A stretch of DNA of 64,000 nucleotides, from positions 620,001 through 684,000 of the forward strand of contig CAVRVW010000011.1 in assembly GCA_963724695.1 (NCBI GenBank). The letters are read 5' to 3'. Source of the stretch: CAVQFD01 sp963724695. Lineage in GTDB: Bacteria > Acidobacteriota > Vicinamibacteria > Vicinamibacterales > CAVVIG01. The notes below the pieces were generated by a model. The model ran no database searches, was not told the origin of the DNA, and worked only from the letters and a program-made list of their open reading frames with translations. The position numbers and the translations under genes were made by a program. Position 1 is the stretch's first letter, and the number at the start of each line of letters is the position of its first letter. This document shows, in pieces, positions 25,745-36,978 of the stretch.

Positions 25745-27108
25745 TCGGCCTCCACGGCGCGGTTCGGATGGCGGTACACCACGTCACCCTGGACGCGGAC
25801 CTCTGCCACGCTCTCCGCGCCTGCGAGCGTGACGATGGCGGCGAGGACATCGCTTGTACTGCGGGCCCGGTGCAATACCGCGGCGAGCGGTCCGTCCGGC
25901 GGCGGCTCGATATAGACCAAGTCCGCCGACTTCCCGGGCCGCAGGTCGCCTGTTTCTCCAGCGAGCCCCATCGCCTCGGCGCCGGCGCGGGTGGCGAGGT
26001 AGAGCAGGTGAGCCGGCGTCAGGAGCATCCCCTCCGCAGCCACCCGCTGCATCAGATACGCCTGAAGGCCTTCCTTGAGAACACCGAAGCCGGTCCCGCC
26101 GCCGATGTCGGTGCCGAGCGCGCACGACACACCCGCGTCGACATGGCGCCGCAAGGGGAAGATGCCGCTGCCGAGCGCCGCGTTGCTGCACGGGCAGTGC
26201 GCGACCGCGGTCCTCGTCGACGCCATGCGCTCCAGCTCGGCGTCCGAGACGTGGACGTTGTGCGCCATCACCGAGCGGGCGCCGCCCAGATCGTAGCGCT
26301 CGTAGACGTGCAGGTAGTCGTCCGCCCACGGGAACAACCGGCGGACCTCGGCGATCTCGTCCGGCTGCTCGTTGATGTGCGTCTGCACGCGCAGCCCGCC
26401 GTGCTCGGCCACGAGTGTCTGGCAGACTTCGAGCATGGCTTCGGACGTCGAGAGCGCGAAGCGCGGGGTCACCGCATAGAGGAGGCGGCCGCGGCCGTGA
26501 AAGCGGGCGATGAGATCGGTGCTCGTGCGGTACGCCTCGTCGGGGGTCTGCAGGAGCTCGCGCTGAAGCCCGCGATCCGACATCACCAGTCCGCTCGCCA
26601 TCCGCAGTCCGGCGCCGGCGGCCGCCTCGAAGAGCGCGGCCGTGGCGGGGCCGAAATGCGCACCGAACGCCATGGCGGTCGTGGTGCCATGGGAAAGCAG
26701 GGCTTTGACGAACGCCTGCGCGGTATCGGCGGCGTACGTCAGGTCGGCCATCCGCGCCTCTTCGGGAAGGGCGACGTGCTCGAGCCAGTCGAGCAGCGTC
26801 CGTCCGAGGCCGCCGATGATCCGCAGTTGGGGAAAGTGCACGTGCGTGTCCACCAGGCCCGGCAACACCACGCCGCGGCGCCAGTCGAGGGTCGCCGCAT
26901 CCATGGGCGCCTCGGCGCGGACCGCCGCATAGTCGCCGCTCGCCACGATCAGGCCGTGCTGAACGAGGAGACCGCCATCCTCGTGGCAGACGAGCGCGCG
27001 GGCATCGCTGAACGGGCTGCTCGGCGTGTGAAAGAACGGCGCCCTGATGAGGGTCATCTGCCGGCCGGTGCCTGCCGGGCGCACAGGCATGCCAGGGCCG
27101 CCAGTCAT
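25741..27108 (-). CDS. guaD: guanine deaminase
   Basis: About 455 residues, amidohydrolase superfamily; converts guanine to xanthine. Zn ligands and signatures: GLVDTHVHFPQLRIIGGLGR, VQTHINEQPDEIAEV, SVMAHNVHVSD, VAHCPCSNAALGSGIFPLRR, CALGTDIGGGTGFGVLKEGL. ATG 27108 is taken because it overlaps the xdhB stop (ATGA). An internal Met at 27057 (MTLIRAPFFHTPSSPF) is closer to the usual N-terminus, so the first 17 residues are uncertain. Confidence 0.93.
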   Translation of the reverse strand: MTGGPGMPVRPAGTGRQMTLIRAPFFHTPSSPFSDARALVCHEDGGLLVQHGLIVASGDYAAVRAEAPMDAATLDWRRGVVLPGLVDTHVHFPQLRIIGGLGRTLLDWLEHVALPEEARMADLTYAADTAQAFVKALLSHGTTTAMAFGAHFGPATAALFEAAAGAGLRMASGLVMSDRGLQRELLQTPDEAYRTSTDLIARFHGRGRLLYAVTPRFALSTSEAMLEVCQTLVAEHGGLRVQTHINEQPDEIAEVRRLFPWADDYLHVYERYDLGGARSVMAHNVHVSDAELERMASTRTAVAHCPCSNAALGSGIFPLRRHVDAGVSCALGTDIGGGTGFGVLKEGLQAYLMQRVAAEGMLLTPAHLLYLATRAGAEAMGLAGETGDLRPGKSADLVYIEPPPDGPLAAVLHRARSTSDVLAAIVTLAGAESVAEVRVQGDVVYRHPNRAVEAE

Positions 27109-29389
27109 CGCGCGCGCACCCCTTCGAGAGCGAAGAAGACGCGCTCCGGTGTGGCCGGGCTCGCGAAGGTGACGTCGGGGGGCTGCGCGGCCGGATCGGC
27201 AAACGCCGCGACGGCATCACGCAGGGCCTCGCGCACCGAGATGGCGAGCATCAAGGGCGGTTCGCCCACGGCCTTGCTGCCCATCACGACGTCGGGGGCC
27301 GTTGCGCGCTCGAGAAACTCGACTTCGAACACATCGGGCACCTCTGACCAGGACGGCAGCTTGTAGGTCGAGGCTCCGCCGGTTGCCAGGCGGCCGTCGC
27401 CGTCCCAGAGCAGCTCCTCGATCGTCAGCCAGCCCACTCCCTGGATGAAGCCGCCCTCGACCTGTCCGCGATCGACGGTCGGCGAAATGGAATCTCCGAC
27501 ATCCTGCAGGATATCGACGCGCCGGAGCTGATAGGCGCCTGTGAACCCGTCCACCTCGATCTCGGAGACCGCCGCCCCGTAGGTGAAGTAGTGAAACGGC
27601 CTCCCGCGGCCGGTCGCGGGATCGAAATGGATCCCCGGCGTGCGGTAGAAGCCCTGCGCGAAGAGCGGCACGCGCAGGCGATACGCCGCCTCGCACGCCG
27701 CCGCAAACGCCATCGTCCGGCCCCCGCCGGACACCGCGGCAGCGTCGAAGGTCACCGTCGAGGCGTCGCAGCCAAAGATCCCCGCCGCGACCGCGGCGAG
27801 CCGTTCCTTGATCTGCCGGCATGCGTCGAGCACGGCGGCGCCATTCAAGTCTGTCCCGGCCGAGGCTGCCGTCGCCGACGTGTTCGGCACCTTGTCCGTG
27901 CGCGTCGGCATGACCCGCACCTGCTCCGCTGTCACCCCGATCGCATCTGCGGCGATCTGCTGGATCTTGGTGAACAGGCCCTGGCCCATCTCCGTCCCGC
28001 CGTGGTTGACCTGCACGGTCCCGTCGCGATAGACGAGCACCAGCGCACCCGCCTGATTGAACAACGTGGCCGTAAACGAGATGCCGAACTTGACCGGGGT
28101 CATCGCGAGGCCGCGCTTCGAGTGCGGGTGCCCGGCGTTGAAGTCGGCGATCTCGGCACGGCGGCGCGCGAAGGCGCTCGTCGCCTTCAATCGATCCCAG
28201 ATGGTCGCGAGGCGCCCGGCATCTGCCACCGCTTCGCCGTAGTGGGTGTGGTCGCCGTCGCGGTACAGGTTGCGCTCGCGGACGACATCGGCGGCGAGCG
28301 AGAGGCGGGCAGCCGCGCGTGAGAGGATCTCCTCGATGACGAGCATGGCCTGCGGTCCGCCGAATCCGCGAAACGCCGTCTGCGAGGTCTTGTGCGTACG
28401 GCAGACGCGTCCCGTGACCTCCACGGCCGGCAGGCGGTACGCGTTGTCGCAGTGGAACAACGAGCGCCACATGATGGGCTCGGACAGGTCGAGGCTCCAG
28501 CCGCCATCCGAATACAGGTCGAGCGCCAGCGCCTGCAGGCGACCGTCGCTCGAGAACCCCGCCCGATAGCGCGCCAGATACGGATGCCGCTTCCCCGTGA
28601 GCGCCATATCCAGGGCGCGCGTCAGCCGGACCCGCACCGGACGACGGGTCGTCCACGCCCCGAGGGCGGCGATGGCCGCCCAGGTGTTGGCTTGCACTTC
28701 CTTGCCGCCAAACGCTCCGCCCATCCGGAGGCATTCGACTGTCACCTGATGGCGCCCGAGCCCGAGCACGCGGGCGACGACCTCCTGTGTCTCGGACGGG
28801 TGCTGGGTCGATGCGTGCACCGACACGGCGCCGCTCTCGTCGACCCAGGCGATCGCCGCCTGCGTCTCCAGGTAGAAGTGCTCCTGCCCGCCGATGGCGA
28901 TCTCGCCATCGAGGCGGAGGAAGCTGGAGTCGAGCGACGACATGTCGCCGTTGGCGATCCGCAGGGGATTGGTCAGGAAGCTCTCGGCGGCGATCGCCTG
29001 CTCGATCGTCAGAATCGCGGGCAGCGGGTCGTAGTCGACGACCACGCGCGAGGCGCCCTCGCGAGCCGCTTCGAGGGAATCGGCGAGCACCCATGCGACG
29101 GGCTGGCCGTGGAAGAGCACCTCGTCCGGAAACAGCGGCTCGTCGTGACGGTTCGGTCCGGTGTCGCCCTCTCCGGGCACGGCGTCGCCGGTCAGCACCG
29201 ACACGACACCAGGTGTGTCGAGGGCGGGCGACGGGTCGAGGCGTCGTACAAGCGCATGGGCATGCGGCGCGACGACCGGCCACGCATGCAGGGCGCCGGG
29301 AAACCGCCCGAGCAGATCGTCGGTGTACAGGGCCGCGCCCGTCACATGCTCGCGGGCGCTCTCGTGCGGGACGGGGCGTCCGACGCTCC

Positions 29390-29393
<4 letters not shown>
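27105..29393 (-). CDS. xdhB: xanthine dehydrogenase, molybdopterin-binding subunit
   Basis: 762 residues. Mo-hydroxylase large subunit: N-terminal hammerhead domain (HESAREHVTGAALYTDD), then the MoCo-binding region with GGAFGGKEVQANTWAAI, FRGFGGPQAMLVIEE, VQVNHGGTEMGQGLFTKIQQ, and the catalytic Glu in MGSKAVGEPPLMLAISVREA. EHFYLETQAAIA matches xanthine dehydrogenase rather than CO dehydrogenase. Start ATG 29393 overlaps the xdhA stop (ATGA). No XdhC-like sulfuration factor is encoded in the window. Confidence 0.95.
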
Positions 29394-30786
<1,393 letters not shown>

Positions 30787-30787
<1 letters not shown>

Positions 30788-31233
30788 CAGCCTTCGCCCG
30801 TGCCTGTCGCGAGAGGCGGCAGGGAAAAGGGCTTCGACAGACGCGGGTACAGGGTGCCGAAAAGCGCCGCCCCGCTCACGGCGCCGGCCAGCGCCGACAG
30901 TGCGTACACCTTGCCCTCGCCGATGTTGACCAGCATGGGGCCCGGGCACATGCCTGTGATCGACCAGCCGATGCCGAACAGCACGCCGCCGGCGATGTTG
31001 CCGCGGTGGAACGGTTTCAGCTCGATCGCGATGGGGCGGCCGAACGCGGTGCGACCGGCGCGCTTGATCAGCCACAGCGCCGGCGCCGTCAGCACCACCG
31101 CCGTGCCGATGATCCCATAGAGCTGGATGCTCTCGAAGAGGAACATCGCCTGGATGAAGTCGTAGTCGGCCGCGCCAGACCGGCTGAGCACGAAGCCGAA
31201 CACGAGGCCGAGCGTCACATAGACAGCCGTCAT
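30787..31233 (-). CDS. YeeE/YedE-type membrane protein, DUF6691 half
   Basis: 148 residues with four hydrophobic helices. The motif FGIGWSITGMCPGPMLVNIG has the conserved Cys of the sulfur-compound channel family. The family exists as a single YeeE/YedE protein or as two half-size proteins; here the partner half is immediately upstream (31246-31755). Likely import of a reduced sulfur (or selenium) species. Overlap by one base with xdhA ties it to the purine operon. A role in supplying the sulfido ligand of the Mo enzyme is speculative. Confidence 0.85.
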
Positions 31234-31245
31234 CGCGTCGCCCCG

Positions 31246-31755
31246 TCAGCCTGACCACACACGGTAGACGATCTGGGTCGTGGCCACACCGGCCGCCATG
31301 AAGCTCAGGGTAGAAATGACGCTCGGCATCTCGACGTTGGCGAGACCGAAGATGCCGTGACCGCTCGTGCACCCTCCGGCCAGCCGCGTGCCGAAGCCAA
31401 TCAGCAGTCCGCCCCCGAACATCCACGCGACCTTGCCGGCCGGATCCGAAGCCGATCAGCTGGTCGAACCTTCCCAGCGCCCAGGTCGGCGACCACCCGC
31501 CGCCGAGCGCCGCCGACAGCACGCCGCCGAGCAGGAGGCCGGCGAGAAACGGCAGCCGCCAGGATCGACCCGACCGTGATCGCCGCCGCGGCGGAAGTAC
31601 GGCCCCGGAAGCACGAGGCTGCAGAGATCCTCGAACCCGGTCGAGATGCCGAGCCGGCGGTTCGCCAGATACAACAGCGTCAGCGTCACGAGCGCGATAC
31701 CGCCGCCCGCAACCGCCCAGTGCATCGGCTCGGCATTGTCGAGAATCAGGTGCAT
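31246..31755 (-). CDS. YeeE/YedE-type membrane protein, first half (two frameshifts)
   Basis: About 169 residues once joined. N-terminus MHLILDNAEPMHWAVAGGGI; central LPFLAGLLLGGVLSAALGGG; conserved GFGTRLAGGCTSGHGIFGLA with the family Cys-Ser-Gly-His; end TTQIVYRVWSG at 31246. Frame breaks at ~31560-31600 and ~31441-31452 split it into three frames. ATG 31755 has a GAGGA site. It starts the purine run, 20 nt after the DEAD-box helicase stop, so read-through from that gene is possible. Confidence 0.8.
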
Positions 31756-31775
31756 CGGTCGTCCTCTTGCGGCCG

Positions 31776-33509
31776 CTACTCTTCTGGCGCCGGCGACCGT
31801 GTGTCGCGCTCGCGCCGGACGAACACCTTCTTGCCACGGATGGTCGTCGCCTTGAGCGCGGAAATGATCTCGTCTGCGAGCGCCTCGGGAACTTCGACGA
31901 GCGAGAACCGGTCGGCGATCTCGATCTGCCCGAGGACGCTCGAAGGCACACCGGCTTCTCCCGTGACAGCGCCGACCAGATCCGCCGGGCGAATGCCCGC
32001 CATCCTCCCTGCGCCGAGGAACAACCGCACGCTCGGGCCCTCGGAGCGTCGTCCCCCGGGTCCCCCCCGATCGGGGCGGTCGGCGCCGGCAGGTTTGCCC
32101 GGCCGGCCGGCGCGAGCATCTGCCCCACGACCCCTTGGTCCGGTCTCCGGGCGTGGGGGCGGGCTCGCGGGGATCTCGCGGTCGTCGCCATCGCCTGCCA
32201 CTGCCGCGTGCGCCATCTTGACGGCGGCGGCGGCGATGTCCACGATGTCGAACTCCTGGGCCAGCGATTCGACGACCACGCGTACATGCTCGAAATCGCC
32301 CGCGAGCAATCGCTCGCGCAGCGAGGCGCGCGTCAGGTCGAGCTGTCGCGCTCGCAGATCCGCCACGGTCGGGACCGTCGCCACGTCGATCTTCGCGCGC
32401 GTGAAGCTCTCGATGACCCGGAGCAACCGGTGCTCGCGCGGCTCCGCCAGCGTGATCGCCGTCCCGCCCCTCCCCGCCCGCCCGGTCCGGCCGATGCGGT
32501 GCAGGTACACCTCTGGGGACGCCGGCACGTCGTAGTTGACGACATGCGAGATGTGCTCGATGTCGAGGCCCCTCGCGGCCACGTCCGTGGCGACGAGCAG
32601 GTCGGCCTTCTGGGCGCGAAACAGGCCCATGACCCGGTCTCGCTGCTTCTGGAGCATCCCGCCGTGCAGGGCCTCCGCGCGCTGGCCGTGCGCGTTGAAC
32701 GTCTCGACGAGCGACTCGACCTCCAGACGCGTGCGGCAGAACACCAGCGAGGCCACCGGGTCCTCCATGTCGAGGATCCGCGCGAGGGCCGCCGGCTTGT
32801 GCGCGCGGTTGACGATGAAGGCGACCTGCCGGACGCGGGGCATCTTGCCCGCCGCCGGCCGCTCCCGCGCAATCGTGACGCGGGCCGGGTTGCGGAGGTG
32901 ACGTTCGGCGATCGAGAGGATTCGCGACGGCATCGTGGCCGAGAAGAGCGCCGTCTGCCTCGACTCGGGTGTCGCCTTGAGAATCTCGTCGAGATCGTCG
33001 GCGAAGCCCATGTCGAGCATCTCGTCCGCCTCGTCGAGGACGAGGACCTGCAAGGCGTCGAGCTTGAGCGTACCGCGGCGCATGTGATCGAGCGCGCGGC
33101 CCGGCGTGGCAGCCACGACGTGCGCCCCACGAGCGAGGCTGCTGATCTGCTGGTGCATGGGCGCACCGCCGTAGAACGGCAGCACGTGCATCCCTTCGCC
33201 CTTGCCGTACTTGTGGATTGCCTCGGCCACCTGCATCGCGAGCTCGCGGGTCGGGACGAGGATGAGGCCGCGCGGCTGGCGCGGGCTCGGCCGCCCCGGG
33301 CCGATGCGCTGCAGCATCGGCAGCGCGAACGCCGCCGTCTTGCCCGTGCCGGTGCCTGCCTGTCCCAGCACATCACGCCCTTCGAGGAGGAGCGGGATCG
33401 TCTCGCGCTGAACCGGCGTCGGTTCCTCGTACCCGAGCGCCGCCACGGCGTCGGCCAGCTCCCGCCGCAGTCCGAGAGCGGAGAAGGTCTGCGGCGGGGG
33501 AGTGGTCAT
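31776..33509 (-). CDS. DEAD-box ATP-dependent RNA helicase
   Basis: 577 residues. All core motifs are present: Q motif (FSALGLRRELADAVAALGYE, PTPVQRETIP), Walker A AGTGTGKTAAF, PTRELA, DEADEMLDMGF, SATM, ARGLDIEHISHVVNYDVP, HRIGRTGRAGRGG. A basic, Gly/Pro-rich linker (~430-490) leads to a C-terminal DbpA-type RNA-binding domain (VRLFLGAGRMAGIRPADLVG, IEIADRFSLVEVPEALADEI). This layout is that of DeaD/DbpA helicases of ribosome assembly or cold adaptation. ATG 33509 is at the natural start; the frame stays open further upstream only through the repeat array. Confidence 0.93.
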   Translation of the reverse strand: MTTPPPQTFSALGLRRELADAVAALGYEEPTPVQRETIPLLLEGRDVLGQAGTGTGKTAAFALPMLQRIGPGRPSPRQPRGLILVPTRELAMQVAEAIHKYGKGEGMHVLPFYGGAPMHQQISSLARGAHVVAATPGRALDHMRRGTLKLDALQVLVLDEADEMLDMGFADDLDEILKATPESRQTALFSATMPSRILSIAERHLRNPARVTIARERPAAGKMPRVRQVAFIVNRAHKPAALARILDMEDPVASLVFCRTRLEVESLVETFNAHGQRAEALHGGMLQKQRDRVMGLFRAQKADLLVATDVAARGLDIEHISHVVNYDVPASPEVYLHRIGRTGRAGRGGTAITLAEPREHRLLRVIESFTRAKIDVATVPTVADLRARQLDLTRASLRERLLAGDFEHVRVVVESLAQEFDIVDIAAAAVKMAHAAVAGDGDDREIPASPPPRPETGPRGRGADARAGRPGKPAGADRPDRGGPGGRRSEGPSVRLFLGAGRMAGIRPADLVGAVTGEAGVPSSVLGQIEIADRFSLVEVPEALADEIISALKATTIRGKKVFVRRERDTRSPAPEE

Positions 33510-33525
33510 CCGTTGATCATGACAC

Positions 33526-33656
33526 GAACCCGGAACCGGTTCCTCGGTGCTCGGTTCCGGGTGCTCGGTTCGGGACCGGTTCCCAGCTCTCCGTTCCCTG
33601 TTCCCTGTTCCCTGTTCCCCGATCCCCGATCCCCGATCCCTGTTCCCTGTTCCCAG
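33526..33656. repeat. heptamer array, GTTCCCT/GATCCCC family
   Basis: Between two divergent genes. The right part is near-perfect: GTTCCCT three times, GTTCCCC, GATCCCC twice, GATCCCT, GTTCCCT, GTTCCCA. The left part is more decayed (CGGTTCC, GTGCTCG). Read in the frame of the downstream arfB gene it yields a seven-residue period peptide (RSLFPVP, CSPIPDP, RSLFPVP), nearly the same as the in-gene array at 14512-14583. Confidence 0.9.
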
Positions 33657-33669
33657 TAAACTGAGTCCT

Positions 33670-34086
33670 GTGATCCCGATCACCAAGGACATCGCCATCG
33701 ACGAGCGCGAGCTGACCGAGCGGTTCGTCCGGGCGTCCGGTCCGGGCGGGCAGAACGTCAACAAGGTGGCCACCGCGGTCGAGCTGCGGTTCGATGTGGC
33801 GGCGTCGTCGCTCCCCGCGCGGGTGAAGGATCGGCTGGCCACGCTGGCCGGCAGCCGCCTGACCGCCGACGGCGTGCTCCTGATCGACAGCCGCGAGTAC
33901 CGGACGCAGACGCAAAACCGCGAGGCCGCGCAGGCCCGGCTGGTCGCGCTGCTGCAGCACGCCGCCAGGGAGCCGAAGAAGCGGCGCCCGACGAGGCCCA
34001 AGGCCGGCGCCAGGGAAAAACGGCTCGCCTCCAAGAAGCGCCGCAGCGAGATCAAGACTCTGCGGCGTCGAGACGACACCGACTAG
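33670..34086 (+). CDS. arfB: alternative ribosome-rescue factor ArfB-like hydrolase
   Basis: 138 residues from GTG 33670. GGQ-motif RF1-type domain: ITKDIAIDERELTERFVRAS then GPGGQNVNKVATAVELRFD, with GGQ at residues 26-28. A basic tail (EPKKRRPTRPKAGAREKRLA, SKKRRSEIKTLRRR) matches the C-terminal helix that enters the empty mRNA channel of stalled ribosomes. The protein hydrolyses peptidyl-tRNA there. The frame is open for 41 more codons upstream, but those codons are heptamer array, so the GTG is preferred. The AlkZ-like gene follows after 12 nt. Confidence 0.92.
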   Translation: MIPITKDIAIDERELTERFVRASGPGGQNVNKVATAVELRFDVAASSLPARVKDRLATLAGSRLTADGVLLIDSREYRTQTQNREAAQARLVALLQHAAREPKKRRPTRPKAGAREKRLASKKRRSEIKTLRRRDDTD

Positions 34087-34098
34087 GACCTGCCGCGC

Positions 34099-35196
34099 GT
34101 GAAATCGCGTCTCGTCGACATCGCGCCCGTACGGCTTCGTCACCAGAAACTGGCCGCCGCAGACGGCGCGAGCCCGGCGGCCGTGGTCCGATGGCTGGGT
34201 GCGGTCCAGGCCCAGGACTACGCCGGCGCACGCTGGGCGCTCGGCCTGCGGGTCAAGGGCGCGACCGACCACGCGGTGGCCCGGGCGTTCGACGCGGGCG
34301 CGATTCTGCGGACGCACATGCTGCGGCCGACCTGGCACTTCGTCGCGCCCGAAGACATCCGGTGGATCCAGACCTTGACCGCTCCGCGTGTGCACGCGGC
34401 CAACCGGTCGTACTACCGCAAGCTGGAGCTCGACGAAGCGCTCTTCGCGAAAAGCCAGGCGGTCTTCGAGCGCGCCCTGGCCGGCGGCGTGCACCTGACC
34501 CGCGACGAGTTGGCCGCAGCCCTCGCCCGCACGCGCATCGCCGCTCGCGGCCAGCGCCTGGCGTATCTGATGATGCACGCCGAGCTCGAGCAGCTCATCT
34601 GCAGCGGCCCGCGTCGGGGCAGGCAATTCACCTACGCACTGCTCGAGGAGCGGGTGCCCAAGGCGCCAGCGCTCGATCGCGGCGAGGCGCTCGCCGCGCT
34701 GACGCGACGCTACGTCGCCAGCCACGGGCCCGCGACGCTCCGGGACTACGTCTGGTGGTCCGGCCTGACCGTGCGCGACGCCAGGCTTGGACTCGAGCTC
34801 GCCGGATCGGCACTGGCGTCGGCCGGGTTGAACGGTTTGACCTACTGGTTCTCCGGGAGCGCGATCTCCCGATCGGTCCAGGCCCGCACAGAATCGATCC
34901 GCGGCGCGTTCCTGCTGCCGAACTACGACGAGTACCTGATCGCGTACAGGGATCGCGGCTCCGTCACGCCCGCCGGTCCCGCGCGCGTGCCCGACCCATT
35001 CCCCCACCATCTGGTGCTCGACGGCCGAGTGAGAGGCTCGTGGCGGGCGCGCGGCACACCGCGTGAAGTCGTGCTCGACATCGCGCCGCATGGCCGCCTC
35101 ATCAGGCAGGACACGGCGGCGATCGGAAAGGCTGCCGATCGCTACGCCCGCTTCGTCGGGCGCAACGTCACAGTCTTGTTCGTTCCTAGCCTCTAG
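34099..35196 (+). CDS. AlkZ-like winged-helix DNA-binding protein (HTH_42)
   Basis: 365 residues of the HTH_42 family, three tandem winged-helix modules. The QxQ catalytic motif of AlkZ-type DNA glycosylases is present near residue 37 (VRWLGAVQAQDYAGARWALG). Others: ILRTHMLRPTWHFVAPEDIR, RRYVASHGPATLRDYVWWSG, GAFLLPNYDEYLIAYRDR. AlkZ unhooks interstrand crosslinks; distant relatives (AlkX group) have other or unknown substrates, so a glycosylase role is probable, not sure. It probably shares a transcript with arfB. The 3' end abuts a heptamer array. Confidence 0.82.
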   Translation: MKSRLVDIAPVRLRHQKLAAADGASPAAVVRWLGAVQAQDYAGARWALGLRVKGATDHAVARAFDAGAILRTHMLRPTWHFVAPEDIRWIQTLTAPRVHAANRSYYRKLELDEALFAKSQAVFERALAGGVHLTRDELAAALARTRIAARGQRLAYLMMHAELEQLICSGPRRGRQFTYALLEERVPKAPALDRGEALAALTRRYVASHGPATLRDYVWWSGLTVRDARLGLELAGSALASAGLNGLTYWFSGSAISRSVQARTESIRGAFLLPNYDEYLIAYRDRGSVTPAGPARVPDPFPHHLVLDGRVRGSWRARGTPREVVLDIAPHGRLIRQDTAAIGKAADRYARFVGRNVTVLFVPSL

Positions 35197-35197
35197 C

Positions 35198-35250
35198 CCT
35201 GTTCCCCGTTCCCCGATCCCCGTTCCCCGTTCCCTGTTCTCTGTTCCCCA
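35198..35250. repeat. heptamer array, GTTCCCC/GATCCCC family
   Basis: About seven units (GTTCCCC, GTTCCCC, GATCCCC, GTTCCCC, GTTCCCT, GTTCTCT, GTTCCCC) directly after the AlkZ-like stop codon and 20 nt before the sigma-factor start. Same family as 33526-33656. Confidence 0.88.
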
Positions 35251-35269
35251 CTATGATCAGACAATCGCC

Positions 35270-35863
35270 GTGCCCCCAAAACCCAAGCCTGACCCGACCG
35301 AGATCTCCTGCGACTCGACGCTCCACGTGCTCGAACGGGCGCGCCGCGGCGATCGCTCCGCCGCGCAGATCCTGATCGCCCGCGCGCTGCCGCCGCTGCG
35401 TCGATGGACCCGCGGGCGGGTGCCCGATTACGCCCGCGGCGCGGCCGACACCGAAGACGTCGTGCAGGACGCGGTGCTCGGAACCTTCAAGCGGATCGAA
35501 CGCTTCGAACATCGAACCGTCGGCGCGCTCCAGGCCTATCTGCGAGAGGCCGTGGTCAATCGCATCCGGGACATGATTCGCAGCTCGCGGCGTCGGGGAG
35601 TCAAGGTGGCTCTCGAGGACGATTTGGCGGGACAGGAACCGTCTCCGCTCGAGGTCGCGATCAAGCGCGAGAAGTCGGAGCGATTTCTCAAGGCCCTGCA
35701 GGAGCTGTCGCCCTCCGACCGTCAGGTAATCGTCTGGCGGATCGAGCTCGGATACTCTGTCGGCGAGATCGCCGAGCGTCTGGGCAAATCGAAAGCGGCG
35801 GCCGGCATGACCGTGACGCGTGCCGTGCAACGCCTGACCAGGATTCTGCGCGCCGCACCCTGA
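35270..35863 (+). CDS. ECF-type RNA polymerase sigma factor
   Basis: 197 residues from GTG 35270. Sigma region 2 spans ~30-95 (TLHVLERARRGDRSAAQILI, DTEDVVQDAVLGTFKRIERF), and region 4 is at ~140-190 (LSPSDRQVIVWRIELGYSVG, EIAERLGKSKAAAGMTVTRA). It resembles the ECF41/HrdB-unrelated SigK-like or ECF sigma-70 family 'sigma factor RpoE-like' proteins of Acidobacteria. No anti-sigma gene is adjacent. The start codon is not preceded by a strong ribosome site; the frame upstream is array-encoded. Confidence 0.85.
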   Translation: MPPKPKPDPTEISCDSTLHVLERARRGDRSAAQILIARALPPLRRWTRGRVPDYARGAADTEDVVQDAVLGTFKRIERFEHRTVGALQAYLREAVVNRIRDMIRSSRRRGVKVALEDDLAGQEPSPLEVAIKREKSERFLKALQELSPSDRQVIVWRIELGYSVGEIAERLGKSKAAAGMTVTRAVQRLTRILRAAP

Positions 35864-35870
35864 CCAGACG

Positions 35871-35897
35871 CCGACGCGACAGGGCGTCGGTTAAGAT
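35871..35897 (+). promoter_or_regulatory. hairpin and -10-like element before efp
   Basis: A perfect 7-bp stem (CCGACGC / GCGTCGG, 6-nt loop, 35871-35890) is followed at once by TTAAGAT (35891-35897), a -10-like element only 9 nt from the efp start codon. The hairpin could end the sigma-factor transcript or act as an operator; no T-tract follows. Confidence 0.4.
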
Positions 35898-35906
35898 AGT
35901 GGACCC

Positions 35907-36482
35907 ATGGCCTCCCTGATTGAAGCAATCGACATCAAGCGCAAGATGTTCTTCGAGTACGAAGGCGCGCCGTACCACTGCCTCGAAGTGGAGGTGTCGA
36001 GACCCACGGCCCGGGGCGGACAGACGCTCGTGCGCGTCAAGATGCGGAACCTCCTGACCAAGTCCGTCTTCGACCGCACGTTCAAGGCCGGCGAGAAGTT
36101 CGCCGAGCCGGATCTCGACACGATCACCGCGTCGTATCTCTACTCGGACAGCCAGGGCTATCACTTCATGGATCAGAGCAGCTTCGAGACCATCACGCTC
36201 GGAGGCGATCGCGTCGGCGACGACCGCAAGCTGCTCGTGGACAACCTGACCCTGCAGATCACGCGCTACAACGGCAACGCCATCGGCCTGCAGTTTCCGC
36301 CGCACGTGGAGCTGACCGTCACCTCGACCGAGCCGGGCGTGCGCGGCGACACCGCCAGCGGAGGGGTGACGAAGTCGGCGACGCTCGAAACCGGCCTCGA
36401 GATCCGGGTGCCGCTCTTCGTCAACGAAGGCGAGCGGGTGAAGGTCCACACCGAGACGCTCGAGTTCGCCGGTCGCGCGTAG
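35907..36482 (+). CDS. efp: elongation factor P with EfpL/YeiP-type loop
   Basis: 191 residues, three OB/KOW beta-barrels as in EF-P; relieves ribosome stalling at proline stretches. Domain I holds FFEYEGAPYHCLEVEV and the tip loop SRPTARGGQTLVRVKMR. In classical EF-P the loop is shorter and carries a modifiable Lys34 or Arg32. Here it is one residue longer with Arg36 at the tip and the PTARG word, as in E. coli YeiP/EfpL (SPTARGAATL, Arg33, from memory). Domains II and III have YHFMDQSSFETITLGGDRVG and TLETGLEIRVPLFVNEGERV. No EpmA/B- or EarP-like modification gene is near. The stop lies 2 nt from the convergent EVE gene. Confidence 0.93.
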   Translation: MASLIEAIDIKRKMFFEYEGAPYHCLEVEVSRPTARGGQTLVRVKMRNLLTKSVFDRTFKAGEKFAEPDLDTITASYLYSDSQGYHFMDQSSFETITLGGDRVGDDRKLLVDNLTLQITRYNGNAIGLQFPPHVELTVTSTEPGVRGDTASGGVTKSATLETGLEIRVPLFVNEGERVKVHTETLEFAGRA

Positions 36483-36484
36483 CC

Positions 36485-36961
<477 letters not shown>

Positions 36962-36978
36962 GGATTGCCTCCTCGATA

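Noticed and set aside
31776..34079. N-terminal extension of the DEAD-box helicase by ~190 residues
   Set aside because: The extension is antisense to arfB and the heptamer array; the Q-motif helicase start at 33509 is the usual N-terminus.
33526..35250. CRISPR array
   Set aside because: Units are 7 nt, degenerate and without spacers; no cas gene is near.
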